11,620 nucleotides of DNA from Susulua sp964536195 (lineage in GTDB: Bacteria; Omnitrophota; Gorgyraeia; Duberdicusellales; 4484-171), in assembly GCA_964536195.1 (NCBI GenBank), contig CAZHVO010000030.1:1-11620 (forward strand), in the 5' to 3' direction. The position numbers and the translations under genes were made by a program. The notes under the pieces are model-generated. The model did not search any database, was not told the origin of the DNA, and saw only the letters and a program-made list of their open reading frames with translations. This document shows, in pieces, positions 1-6,583 of this stretch (the stretch's first letter is position 1; every line of letters starts with the position of its first letter).

Positions 1-654
1 CGGTTGCTTAAAGAAGAGAGAGTTATTGTGAGCAGATTATCCGGCACTACCCGTGATGTTGTTGAAGAGACTATAAGTATAAGGGGGGTTCCTTTGCGGA
101 TTTACGATACGGCCGGAATTCTTGAACCCAAAGACTTAGTTGCTAAGAAAGCCGTAAAGAAGGCCTTAAGTATTTTTTCAGAGTGTGATTTAGCCATCCT
201 TGTTCTTGATGGCTCGCGGCGTTTAGAAAAGGAAGATTTATTTCTTTTTGAGAAAGTAAGAAAGAAAAATGTAATCTTTGTAATAAATAAGTCTGACCTT
301 ACCCAGCGTCTGGATCTTAAAAAAGTACCAAGTCCTAAGGGAGCAATAGTAAAAATGAGCACGTTAAGGAGTAAGGGCTTAGGAGATTTAGAGGAGGTGG
401 TTTACCGAAAAGTTTACAGGGAAGGAGTAGATCGTGAGAGTATTGTTTTCTTGAGTCAATATCAGAAACAAATCTTAAAAGAGCTAGCTTTAAGCCTTAA
501 TCAGATAAAGGTCTTTTTGAAAGAATCTCGACCAATAGATTTCATAAATATCGAGTTAAAAATCTGTTTAGATCATTTAGGCCGGCTTAGCGGTGAGGTC
601 TTCTCAGAAGAGATTTTAAAGAGTATCTTTAGTAATTTTTGTATTGGAAAGTAG
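1..654 (+). CDS. mnmE: tRNA uridine-5-carboxymethylaminomethyl(34) synthesis GTPase MnmE, 3' part
   Basis: This is the C-terminal part of MnmE (TrmE). With MnmG it modifies uridine at the wobble position of certain tRNAs, using GTP and a tetrahydrofolate one-carbon unit. The frame is open from the first base, so the gene starts upstream; the Leu codon at 4 is internal. The N-terminal folate-binding domain and the G1/P-loop lie outside the window. Visible GTPase motifs are G2 GTTRD (43-57), G3 DTAGI (106-120) and G4 NKSD (286-297). The rest is the C-terminal helical domain, ending in the family hallmark FCIGK, whose Cys sits four residues from the end. The C-terminus is intact. The stop codon is followed at once by the folE Shine-Dalgarno sequence, so the two are probably co-transcribed. 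Identification is firm from the motif order and the terminal CIGK. Confidence 0.97.
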   Translation, partial: RLLKEERVIVSRLSGTTRDVVEETISIRGVPLRIYDTAGILEPKDLVAKKAVKKALSIFSECDLAILVLDGSRRLEKEDLFLFEKVRKKNVIFVINKSDLTQRLDLKKVPSPKGAIVKMSTLRSKGLGDLEEVVYRKVYREGVDRESIVFLSQYQKQILKELALSLNQIKVFLKESRPIDFINIELKICLDHLGRLSGEVFSEEILKSIFSNFCIGK

Positions 655-660
655 GAGGAG
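653..660 (+). promoter_or_regulatory. Ribosome binding site of folE
   Basis: The sequence AGGAGGAG overlaps the mnmE stop codon and lies 2 nt before the ATG at 663, with the AGGAGG core 4 nt away. It decides the folE start: an in-frame TTG at 639 inside mnmE has no such site in front of it and would add eight residues that are simply the other frame of the mnmE tail. Confidence 0.75.
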
Positions 661-662
661 AT

Positions 663-1217
663 ATGGATAAGAAAAAGATTGAAAAAGGAATTCGTTTAGT
701 CTTAGAGGCAGTAGGTGCTAACCTAAAGTTAAAAGACATTGCCGCAACTCCCAAGAGGGTTGCCGAAATGTATGAAGAGATTCTGGCCGGACAATTTAAG
801 AATGCTAGTAGTGAACTTGAGGTTATTCTGGAACAAAAGCATGACGAGATTATTCTTCTAAAGAATATCTCTTTATACTCTATCTGTGAGCACCACCTTC
901 TTCCCTTTATCGGTAAAGCTCACGTAGCTTATCTTCCTGATAAGAGAATAACTGGTCTAAGCAAGATAGCTAGGGTTGTAGATATTTTATCTAAACGGCT
1001 TCAGGTACAAGAGCGGCTTACCACAGAGGTCGCTGATGTAATTATGAAGAAATTAAAACCTAAAGGTGTAATGGTAGTGATTGAAGCTGAACATCTTTGT
1101 ATGTCTATGCGCGGAGTAAAGAAACCAGGAGCATTGACTACTACTTCAGTAGTAAGAGGTGTATTTAGAAGCAATGCTAAGAGTAGGCAAGAGGCTTTAG
1201 GGTTAATTTTTTCTTAA
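663..1217 (+). CDS. folE: GTP cyclohydrolase I, type IA (FolE)
   Basis: The protein (184 aa) converts GTP to 7,8-dihydroneopterin triphosphate plus formate, the entry to tetrahydrofolate synthesis and, in many bacteria, to queuosine. It is a homodecameric cytosolic zinc enzyme. Family motifs are clear: CEHHLLPF at residues 75-82, GLSKIARVV at 98-106, QVQERLT at 114-120, and HLCMSMRGV at 144-152. By alignment from memory with the E. coli enzyme, the zinc ligands are Cys75, His78 and Cys146, and the catalytic histidines are His77 and His144. All are present, so an active zinc-dependent enzyme is expected. The length is normal for the short bacterial forms, with only a brief N-terminal helix region. 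ATG 663 was chosen from its strong Shine-Dalgarno. It follows mnmE by 8 nt. MnmE uses a folate cofactor, which would give the pairing some metabolic sense, but that is inference. Confidence 0.97.
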   Translation: MDKKKIEKGIRLVLEAVGANLKLKDIAATPKRVAEMYEEILAGQFKNASSELEVILEQKHDEIILLKNISLYSICEHHLLPFIGKAHVAYLPDKRITGLSKIARVVDILSKRLQVQERLTTEVADVIMKKLKPKGVMVVIEAEHLCMSMRGVKKPGALTTTSVVRGVFRSNAKSRQEALGLIFS

Positions 1218-1244
1218 TTAGGTGAATGAAATTAATCAAGGTAT

Positions 1245-1250
1245 TATAAT
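1245..1250 (+). promoter_or_regulatory. Possible -10 element upstream of the cobalamin adenosyltransferase
   Basis: A perfect TATAAT lies in the 62-nt gap after folE, about 30 nt before the next start codon. It leaves room for a short leader that includes the Shine-Dalgarno at 1265-1273. No good -35 match is present at 16-18 nt upstream and there is no extended -10 TG, so in AT-rich DNA this may be chance. Confidence 0.3.
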
Positions 1251-1279
1251 TAAGTTTTAACTTTAAAGGAGAGAAGTCC

Positions 1280-1807
1280 ATGGGCATAGTAACAAAAAAG
1301 GGCGATAAGGGTAAGACCTTTTTGTATCAAGGTAGGTGTGTGAGTAAGGACCATGCAAGAATGGAAGCTTGTGGCACCCTTGATGAGTTATCTTCTTATC
1401 TTGGCCTAGCAAAGAGTATGATTAAGAATAAGAAGATAAGTGGTGTTATCGAGTCAATCCAAAAAGATTTATTTATATTAGGTAGTGAGCTAGTAAGTGA
1501 AGATAAAGTTTTAGGGAAGCTTAAGAGGAGAATAGATAGTAGTTTTATTGATTGTCTCAATAAAGCTATACTAGGCTTAGAGAGGAAAAAAGGTTTAAAA
1601 ACAAGGTGTTTTCAACTTCCTGGTGCTAGTTCAGTCTCTAGTGTCTTAGATATATCTAGAACTATAGCCAGAAGGCTTGAGAGAAGAGTTGTTACTTTAG
1701 GCAGAAAAAAGCTTCTTAGCAATAAGTACATTTTAGTTTATCTAAATAGATTATCTGACCTTCTTTACCTATTGGCCAGATTATCTAAAGATTGTCTTGG
1801 GGCTTGA
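1280..1807 (+). CDS. Cob(I)alamin adenosyltransferase, PduO/MMAB type
   Basis: The protein (175 aa) is predicted to transfer the 5'-deoxyadenosyl group of ATP to cob(I)alamin, giving adenosylcobalamin. PduO-type enzymes are trimeric helical bundles. The N-terminal ATP-binding stretch KKGDKGKTFL (residues 6-15) is followed by GTLDEL (32-37). Near the C-terminus come FQLPG (111-115), the arginine-rich helix RRLERRV (131-137) and NRLSDLLYLLARL (156-168); all match the family and its usual length. The usual His in the segment before the Arg-rich helix appears to be Asp124, a minor difference. The start ATG has a good Shine-Dalgarno, AAAGGAGAG at 1265-1273. The next gene begins within or just after this gene's end, so the two are probably translationally coupled. 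No other cobalamin gene or B12-dependent enzyme is visible nearby, so the client enzyme is unknown. Confidence 0.93.
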   Translation: MGIVTKKGDKGKTFLYQGRCVSKDHARMEACGTLDELSSYLGLAKSMIKNKKISGVIESIQKDLFILGSELVSEDKVLGKLKRRIDSSFIDCLNKAILGLERKKGLKTRCFQLPGASSVSSVLDISRTIARRLERRVVTLGRKKLLSNKYILVYLNRLSDLLYLLARLSKDCLGA

Positions 1808-1821
1808 AACTTAAGAAAAAA

Positions 1822-2706
1822 ATGATAAGAGAGGCAATGCTCTATAGAAAAGGAGAAGCAGAAGGAGTATATTGTTATCTCTGTGCTCACAATTGTAAGA
1901 TTGCCTCAGGCCAATTTGGCTTTTGTGGAGTTCGGCAGAATACTCGAGGCACCTTAAATACATTAGTTTATGCTGAGGTAGCAGCTGCTAATGTAGACCC
2001 TATTGAGAAAAAACCTCTATATCACTTCTTACCAGGCAGCCTATCATTTTCTATAGCTACCGTAGGGTGCAACTTCCGCTGCGGTTTTTGTCAAAATTGG
2101 CAGATTTCACAGGTCTCTAAGCGAGAGGGTTCCGGGGAGATTTACGAATTGATGCCGGAAGAGGTAGTAAAGGAAGCAAAAATAAATCGTTGCCAGAGTA
2201 TTTCTTATACCTATACTGAACCAACTATTTTCTTTGAGTATGCTTATGATACTGCTAAACTAGCTAAAGAAGCCGGGTTAAAGAATATTTTTGTAACTAA
2301 TGGCTATATGAACAGGCAAACTCTGGAGACCATAAACCCTTATTTAGATGCTGCAAATATAGATCTTAAAAGTTTTCGAGAGGAGTTCTATACAAAAAAC
2401 TGTAAAGGCCATTTGCAGCCGGTTTTAGATTCTATTAAACTTGCTAAGAAGTTAGGTATTTGGATAGAGATAACTACCTTAATCATTCCTGGCCAGAATG
2501 ATTCTGGTTCAGAGTTATTGGATATAGTTAGTTTTATTGCTAGTGTTGATAAGAATATCCCTTGGCATATAAGCCGTTTTCATCCTGATTATCAGTTTTT
2601 AGATCAGAAGCCCACAACGATAGAGAGTTTAAAAAGGGCAGAAGATTTAGGCAAGAAAGCCGGCCTGCGTTATGTTTATCTAGGAAATGTCGGAAATGTT
2701 AATTAA
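1822..2706 (+). CDS. amrS: AmmeMemoRadiSam system radical SAM enzyme (AmrS)
   Basis: This radical SAM protein (294 aa) belongs to the family related to pyruvate-formate-lyase-activating enzymes that co-occurs with Memo and AMMECR1 proteins. Its substrate is not established; published comparative genomics suggested nucleic-acid base modification. The SAM-cluster motif CNFRCGFC (C83, C87, C90) has the canonical CX3CX2C spacing. An N-terminal cysteine cluster (C18, C21, C25, C35) is typical of this subfamily, as is the conserved block DPIEKKPLYHFLPG at 59-72. A later WHISRFHPDY segment also fits the family. The start is uncertain. ATG 1822 gives the family-like N-terminus MIREAMLY but has no clear Shine-Dalgarno; TTG 1792 and TTG 1804 lie in frame and overlap the preceding gene. 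Translational coupling is likely. Memo and AMMECR1 genes are not in this window. Confidence 0.92.
   Translation: MIREAMLYRKGEAEGVYCYLCAHNCKIASGQFGFCGVRQNTRGTLNTLVYAEVAAANVDPIEKKPLYHFLPGSLSFSIATVGCNFRCGFCQNWQISQVSKREGSGEIYELMPEEVVKEAKINRCQSISYTYTEPTIFFEYAYDTAKLAKEAGLKNIFVTNGYMNRQTLETINPYLDAANIDLKSFREEFYTKNCKGHLQPVLDSIKLAKKLGIWIEITTLIIPGQNDSGSELLDIVSFIASVDKNIPWHISRFHPDYQFLDQKPTTIESLKRAEDLGKKAGLRYVYLGNVGNVN
2682..2686 (+). promoter_or_regulatory. Ribosome binding site favouring the ATG at 2696
   Basis: The AGGAA at this position is about 9 nt before ATG 2696 but directly abuts the alternative in-frame ATG at 2687, too close for normal initiation. The site lies inside the end of amrS. Confidence 0.4.
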
Positions 2707-3922
2707 TATTTTTTTATTTCTATTTTTTATTATTCTCTCAGCTTTTTTCTCTAGTTCTGAGACTGCTATATTCTCTCTAAGCAACTTGAAACTAAACCGG
2801 ATAGCCGAGAAGTATCCTAGGGGAAAAGTAGTTAAGAATCTTCTGGATCGGCCAACCCGTTTGCTTTCGGCTATTGTTTTTGGTAACTCGCTAGTTAATA
2901 TCGGATTGTCTTCCTTAGCTACAGCTATCTGTGTTCAGACTTGGGGTAATAAAGGTTTTTTTGTAGCAGTCTTAGCTAGCGGCACGCTTATTCTTTTTTT
3001 AGGAGAGATTTTTCCTAAAACAATAGCAATATATGCAGCTGAGAAGTTAGCCTTATTTCTTTCTCCTATTTTGAGTGTTTTTTCTAAAGTTTTTTATCCT
3101 TTTATCATTATCATTGAGAGAATAGTAAAGTTTTTTTCCTCGATTATTATTCGCAAACCTAAGAAATCCATCTTAAGCGATGAGGAGTTTAAGACCGCAC
3201 TTCTTTTGAGTAAGAAGGATGGTCAGATCTCAGCTCAAGAAGAGGAGATGATTAGCTATGTTTTGGAGTTTAAAGATACTCAGGCTAGTGAGATATTAAC
3301 TGCTCGCATTGACATCCAAGGGATTGATAATAATTTAAGCCAAAAGGATGTAATAGGCCTCTTGCGTAAGGAAAAACACTCTAAATTTCCTGTATTTGAA
3401 GGTTCTTTGGATAATATTGTCGGCATTCTCTATGCTAAGGATGTTTTTCTAGAGCCGGATAAGGATTATCATCAGTTTTTACACAAACCAATGCTTATTC
3501 CTGAGAGTAAAGGAATAGACGATATCCTTAAATTATTCCTAGAGAAAGGTGAAAGAATAGCTATTGTTTTAGATGAGTATGGAGGGACTGAAGGGTTAAT
3601 TACTGCTGAGGATATTATCGAAGAGATATTTGGCGAAATCTATGATGAGTTTGAAAGCGTTCAGGAACCAATAGAGAAGATTGATCAGGAAAAACACAGA
3701 GTTTACGGAAAGACAAATGTTAAGACAGTAAATTTAGAGTTAGATTTAAATCTTCCCGAGGAAGAAGATACTATCGCTGGATTCTTACTCTCTAAGATGG
3801 AGAAGATTCCTAAGCATGGTGACCAGTTGAAATTCAAGAATGTAGAGTTTACTATTGAGAGAGCTACTGCTAGAAGAATCGTAAGCGTAATTTTAGAGAT
3901 AAAAAATAAAAAGATTAGCTAA
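2696..3922 (+). CDS. CNNM/CorC-type transporter: DUF21, CBS pair and CorC_HlyC domain
   Basis: This integral membrane protein (408 aa) is of the CNNM/CorC/HlyC family, linked to Mg2+ (or Co2+) efflux and magnesium homeostasis. Domains in order are a DUF21 membrane domain at about 1-155, with hydrophobic segments near 1-18, 55-80, 85-108 and 120-150; a CBS pair at about 200-315 with DEYGG at 293-297; and a C-terminal CorC_HlyC domain at about 327-405. DUF21 signature residues SSSETA (19-24), GNSLVN (63-68) and GEIFPK (103-108) are present; such Ser, Asn and Glu positions form the cation site in characterised CorC. The length is typical of the full architecture. The gene overlaps the end of amrS by 11 nt; ATG 2687 is an alternative start adding three residues. 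A related gene follows after 4 nt, suggesting a functional pair. Family assignment is firm; ion specificity is inferred. Confidence 0.93.
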   Translation: MLINIFLFLFFIILSAFFSSSETAIFSLSNLKLNRIAEKYPRGKVVKNLLDRPTRLLSAIVFGNSLVNIGLSSLATAICVQTWGNKGFFVAVLASGTLILFLGEIFPKTIAIYAAEKLALFLSPILSVFSKVFYPFIIIIERIVKFFSSIIIRKPKKSILSDEEFKTALLLSKKDGQISAQEEEMISYVLEFKDTQASEILTARIDIQGIDNNLSQKDVIGLLRKEKHSKFPVFEGSLDNIVGILYAKDVFLEPDKDYHQFLHKPMLIPESKGIDDILKLFLEKGERIAIVLDEYGGTEGLITAEDIIEEIFGEIYDEFESVQEPIEKIDQEKHRVYGKTNVKTVNLELDLNLPEEEDTIAGFLLSKMEKIPKHGDQLKFKNVEFTIERATARRIVSVILEIKNKKIS

Positions 3923-3926
3923 AGAT

Positions 3927-4886
3927 ATGAGTTACTTATACTTATTGGGTTGTTTAATTTTTATCATCTTGCAGGGTTTCTTTGTTGCTAGTGAGATAAG
4001 TTTTATCTCTTCACCTACAATTAAGTTACGCCATCGCCAAAATAAGGGGGACAGAAAAGCCAAGAAGGTCTATGAGTTTATCTTAAATCCTGAGAGATTT
4101 TTAGTTACCACTTTAGTGGGAACAAATATATCGGTAGTGTTGAGTTCTAGTCTTATTACTTTCTTTTTGATTAATTCAGGTGTGAGGTCAAGTAACCTAT
4201 GGATAACCTTTATATTCGCACCTTTAGTAGTAATCTTTGCTGAGCTAATACCTAAGAATATCGGCCGGTTTTTTAAGGAAGATTTTAGCTGTAAAGTTGT
4301 AGGTTTAATTAGTTTCTTTGAGAAATTGTTTTTACCCCTAGTAAAAAGCGTTGAATTAGCTAGTAAATTCTTAGTAAAGATCTTTGTAAAGAAAGCTAAG
4401 TATCGTTCTTTCTTCGTGACTAAAGAAGAGATAAAATCGCTAGTTGAGGAGATAGAGAAAGAAGGCGGAATTGATAAGGGCGAGAAGGAGGCCATTGAAG
4501 AGGTTTTTGAATTTAGAAGCGATAAGATTAAAGATGTTTGTGTGAGAACCAAGAGAATAGTTGCTTTTGATTATACTGATACTTATAAGACTATTCTTGC
4601 TACAGTCAAGAAACACCGTTTTACCCGTTATCCGGTATTCAAAAATAAAGATATTGTCGGTTATATAAATATTTACGATTTATTCTACCAGGGCGCAGTT
4701 CGCTGGCAGCAATCCATAAGACCGATAGCTAAAGTTGGGTTTAATCAAAAGCTCCATCAAATCTTTACAAGATTAAAGTCCAAAAAGGAAAGTATTGCTC
4801 TGGTTCTAAAGGGCGAGAAGATTTACGGAATAATTACCATTCAGGATATTATCCACGAAATTATCACTTCTATCATTAAAGATTAA
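3927..4886 (+). CDS. Second CNNM-type DUF21-CBS membrane protein, lacking CorC_HlyC domain
   Basis: This tandem paralogue (319 aa) of the preceding transporter has a DUF21 domain at about 1-155, with hydrophobic segments near 3-23, 59-84, 91-112 and 123-150. The signature positions are VASE (20-23), GTNISV (65-70) and AELIPK (105-110), followed by a CBS pair at about 203-312. It ends right after the second CBS domain, so the CorC_HlyC domain of its neighbour is absent. The second CBS is diverged: the usual DEYGG is replaced by KGEKIYG (295-301). It starts 4 nt after the upstream stop with only a weak purine stretch ahead, which suggests translational coupling. Family members are dimeric, so a heterodimer of a full-length and a shorter subunit is plausible, but this is inference. 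Its stop codon overlaps that of the convergent HARP gene. Confidence 0.9.
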   Translation: MSYLYLLGCLIFIILQGFFVASEISFISSPTIKLRHRQNKGDRKAKKVYEFILNPERFLVTTLVGTNISVVLSSSLITFFLINSGVRSSNLWITFIFAPLVVIFAELIPKNIGRFFKEDFSCKVVGLISFFEKLFLPLVKSVELASKFLVKIFVKKAKYRSFFVTKEEIKSLVEEIEKEGGIDKGEKEAIEEVFEFRSDKIKDVCVRTKRIVAFDYTDTYKTILATVKKHRFTRYPVFKNKDIVGYINIYDLFYQGAVRWQQSIRPIAKVGFNQKLHQIFTRLKSKKESIALVLKGEKIYGIITIQDIIHEIITSIIKD

Positions 4887-5467
4887 GTTATTAATTCCTT
4901 TAATTCTTGGGCGGTTATGCAGGTTATACCTAGCTTTCTAGCCCAGGTTACTAATCCTAAGTCAGAAGTAGCTAGGTAAGCATTTAGTTCTTTAGCTAGT
5001 AAGACTAAATCAAAGTCTTCTTTGCTGTCAATGACTCCTTCACGCAAAGCCGTACGATATTCCTCCCGTAACTTTTTTACCAGATCCTCATTTCTCGCTT
5101 CTTTAGTTGGCACGGGGTTATTTAGGCCTTTGCGGGTATATTTTTCGGCTATTCGCAGGCCCTTATTGATTCTCAGGCGCATTTCCTCAATAAATTCATA
5201 TACTAGCATGGCTGGAACCGGGGTTTGGTAAGAAGAAGGAGGCTTTTTGTTAATAAGAATAGTTTTCTGGGTTGGCGGCAATTTATCTATAAATTTAGCT
5301 AATTCTTCATATACTGAGGGAGGAATATAGCAGTTGATCTGTTTTTTATCTTTTAGTTGATCTAGAAAGTTAGATAGAGCCTCTCCGGGGGTATTACCGA
5401 AGTAGGTCCGGGAATCAGGGTTAACAAAAATACTGGTATCTAAAATAATATGTAAAGATTTTTTCAT
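4883..5467 (-). CDS. RNA-free ribonuclease P, HARP family (PIN domain; formerly UPF0278 / RNA ligase partner protein)
   Basis: This protein (194 aa) is predicted to remove the 5' leader of pre-tRNA as a minimal protein-only RNase P, the activity shown for Aquifex aeolicus Aq_880. The PIN/NYN-type nuclease core starts with the strand-Asp motif ILDTSIF (D10). It continues through a helical insertion with VYEFIEEMRLRINKGLRIAE (89-108) and REEYRTALREGVIDSKEDFD (134-153), then ATSDLGL (166-172). The putative metal-binding acidic residues D10, D147, D151, D153 and D169 keep the spacing of those in Aq_880, as I recall that sequence. Basic residues in the helical insertion fit tRNA contact. An insertion around 113-125 has no counterpart in Aq_880. 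It is the only minus-strand gene here, transcribed alone and convergent with the CNNM pair. No strong Shine-Dalgarno precedes the ATG. Toxin-type PIN (VapC) is unlikely given the family blocks and the absence of an antitoxin gene. Whether an RNA-based RNase P also exists cannot be told here. Confidence 0.9.
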   Translation of the reverse strand: MKKSLHIILDTSIFVNPDSRTYFGNTPGEALSNFLDQLKDKKQINCYIPPSVYEELAKFIDKLPPTQKTILINKKPPSSYQTPVPAMLVYEFIEEMRLRINKGLRIAEKYTRKGLNNPVPTKEARNEDLVKKLREEYRTALREGVIDSKEDFDLVLLAKELNAYLATSDLGLVTWARKLGITCITAQELKELIT

Positions 5468-5476
5468 TTGCTTAAT

Positions 5477-5505
5477 ATTCTAAACCATAACTTTAATAAA
5501 AGCAA
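5477..5505 (-). promoter_or_regulatory. Candidate promoter of the HARP gene
   Basis: Reading the minus strand, TTGCTT (5505-5500) and TAGAAT (5482-5477) are separated by exactly 17 nt, a plausible sigma-70-type pair with 3/6 and 5/6 matches. Transcription would begin about 3 nt before the ATG at 5467, implying a leaderless or nearly leaderless mRNA, consistent with the lack of a Shine-Dalgarno. The region is AT-rich, so a chance match is possible. Confidence 0.35.
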
Positions 5506-5591
5506 CAAAAAAAGCTTGATTTTAGGCCTCTCTGTTGTTAAACTTAATATAAGGAATTTAAAGAGTTACTGATAAAGAGAGGGAGATTTCG

Positions 5592-6575
5592 ATGAAGAAA
5601 GTGTATTCTATTGCTATAGGTATTCTTTTTATTTTAACTCTTACTGGTTGTGATTTATTGTCCCTACCTAAGAAAAGTTCAAGTACAAAAGCTCCTGTTG
5701 TAGCCAGATCAACTGGGCCTATTCTAGCCAAGATAAATGACTGGGCATTAACAATTAATGAATTTGATAAGCAGGTAGATGTATTGGTCAGGCTAAATAA
5801 CGGAGACACTAATATTCTTATAGAAGCATTAGGAATTGTAGCCAATACCTTTATTCCTGCCCAGATTGAAAAAATTGATTTAAGTTCTGAGGGAGGCAAA
5901 AAATTTTACTTAGAGGTTTTAATTGGCAAGGAATTGTTAGCTCAGGAAGCCAAACAAAGAGGTTTGGATGAAGACCCGGGGATTGTAAGCGATATAAGAA
6001 AAAATACAGTGGAAATCCTAGGCTTCGCTTTGCTTAATGATACCCTTAAAGATGTTAAGGTAACACCAATAGAGGTAGAAGACCTATATAATAATGAATA
6101 CAAGAAGTCATTAGAGAGCATAGAAAGAAGAAAAATTAGAGAAATAGTGGTCAATTCAAAGTCTAAGGCTACCGATGTATTAGTAGAGATTCTTACCGGA
6201 GGAAATTTTGCCGCAGTAGCTACTCGTAACTCTATAGTTGAGACCGCCTCAGCCGGAGGACTCTTAAAGATTGATGACCAGGAGCATATAGTACCTCGAC
6301 AGGGTGTAAAATTTCAGAAGTTTTGGGATATAGCTTTTACTTTGGATAAGAACGGAGTTTCCAATATTTTTAAAGATCCCGATAAGAAAGAATACTACAT
6401 CATTAAGGTCGAAGACATCCAGAAGGGAGTGCCAGAGTCTTTAAATGAGGTATATAACGACTTGGAATACTTTCTGCTTCGGCAAAAGACTGTAGATGTC
6501 GTTGGTGAGCTAATGGATAAGATAAGAACTAAGTTTGAAGCGAATTTAGTCATAAACAGTAACCTAATAAATTAA
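5592..6575 (+). CDS. SurA/PrsA-like peptidyl-prolyl isomerase lipoprotein
   Basis: This is a predicted membrane-anchored periplasmic foldase (327 aa). A type II signal peptide covers residues 1-19, with hydrophobic core 5-16 and lipobox LTGC (17-20); Cys20 would be lipidated. Asp21 at +2 would favour inner-membrane retention under the E. coli Lol rule, though it is unknown whether that rule holds here. After a Ser/Lys-rich linker comes a SurA_N-like helical chaperone segment (about 46-175). A parvulin-type (PpiC) rotamase domain follows at about 178-275, recognisable from ERRKIREIVV (178-187), the GGNFAAVAT segment (203-211) and SAGGLLKI (220-227). The domain is diverged, so it may act as a chaperone rather than an isomerase. 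A good Shine-Dalgarno (GAGAGGGAG, 5577-5585) precedes the ATG. It is 8 nt from cpaB and probably heads the pilus operon, suggesting a role in folding secretion components. Confidence 0.85.
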   Translation: MKKVYSIAIGILFILTLTGCDLLSLPKKSSSTKAPVVARSTGPILAKINDWALTINEFDKQVDVLVRLNNGDTNILIEALGIVANTFIPAQIEKIDLSSEGGKKFYLEVLIGKELLAQEAKQRGLDEDPGIVSDIRKNTVEILGFALLNDTLKDVKVTPIEVEDLYNNEYKKSLESIERRKIREIVVNSKSKATDVLVEILTGGNFAAVATRNSIVETASAGGLLKIDDQEHIVPRQGVKFQKFWDIAFTLDKNGVSNIFKDPDKKEYYIIKVEDIQKGVPESLNEVYNDLEYFLLRQKTVDVVGELMDKIRTKFEANLVINSNLIN

Positions 6576-6583
6576 GGAGAGAG

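Noticed and set aside
1214..1279. Riboswitch (for example cobalamin) upstream of the adenosyltransferase gene
   Set aside because: The gap is only 62 nt, too short for a cobalamin riboswitch, and no B12-box-like sequence is visible.
4070..4552. Antisense open frame of 160 codons opposite the second CNNM gene
   Set aside because: It lies wholly within a strongly supported gene, has a low-complexity Ser/Leu/Lys composition, and has no recognisable motif or ribosome binding site.
4883..5467. VapC-type toxin of a toxin-antitoxin pair
   Set aside because: There is no small antitoxin gene next to it, and the internal blocks match HARP rather than VapC.
5558..5899. Minus-strand open frame overlapping the lipoprotein gene start and the divergent intergenic region
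   Set aside because: It overlaps a clear signal-peptide gene with a good Shine-Dalgarno on the plus strand and shows no recognisable domain.
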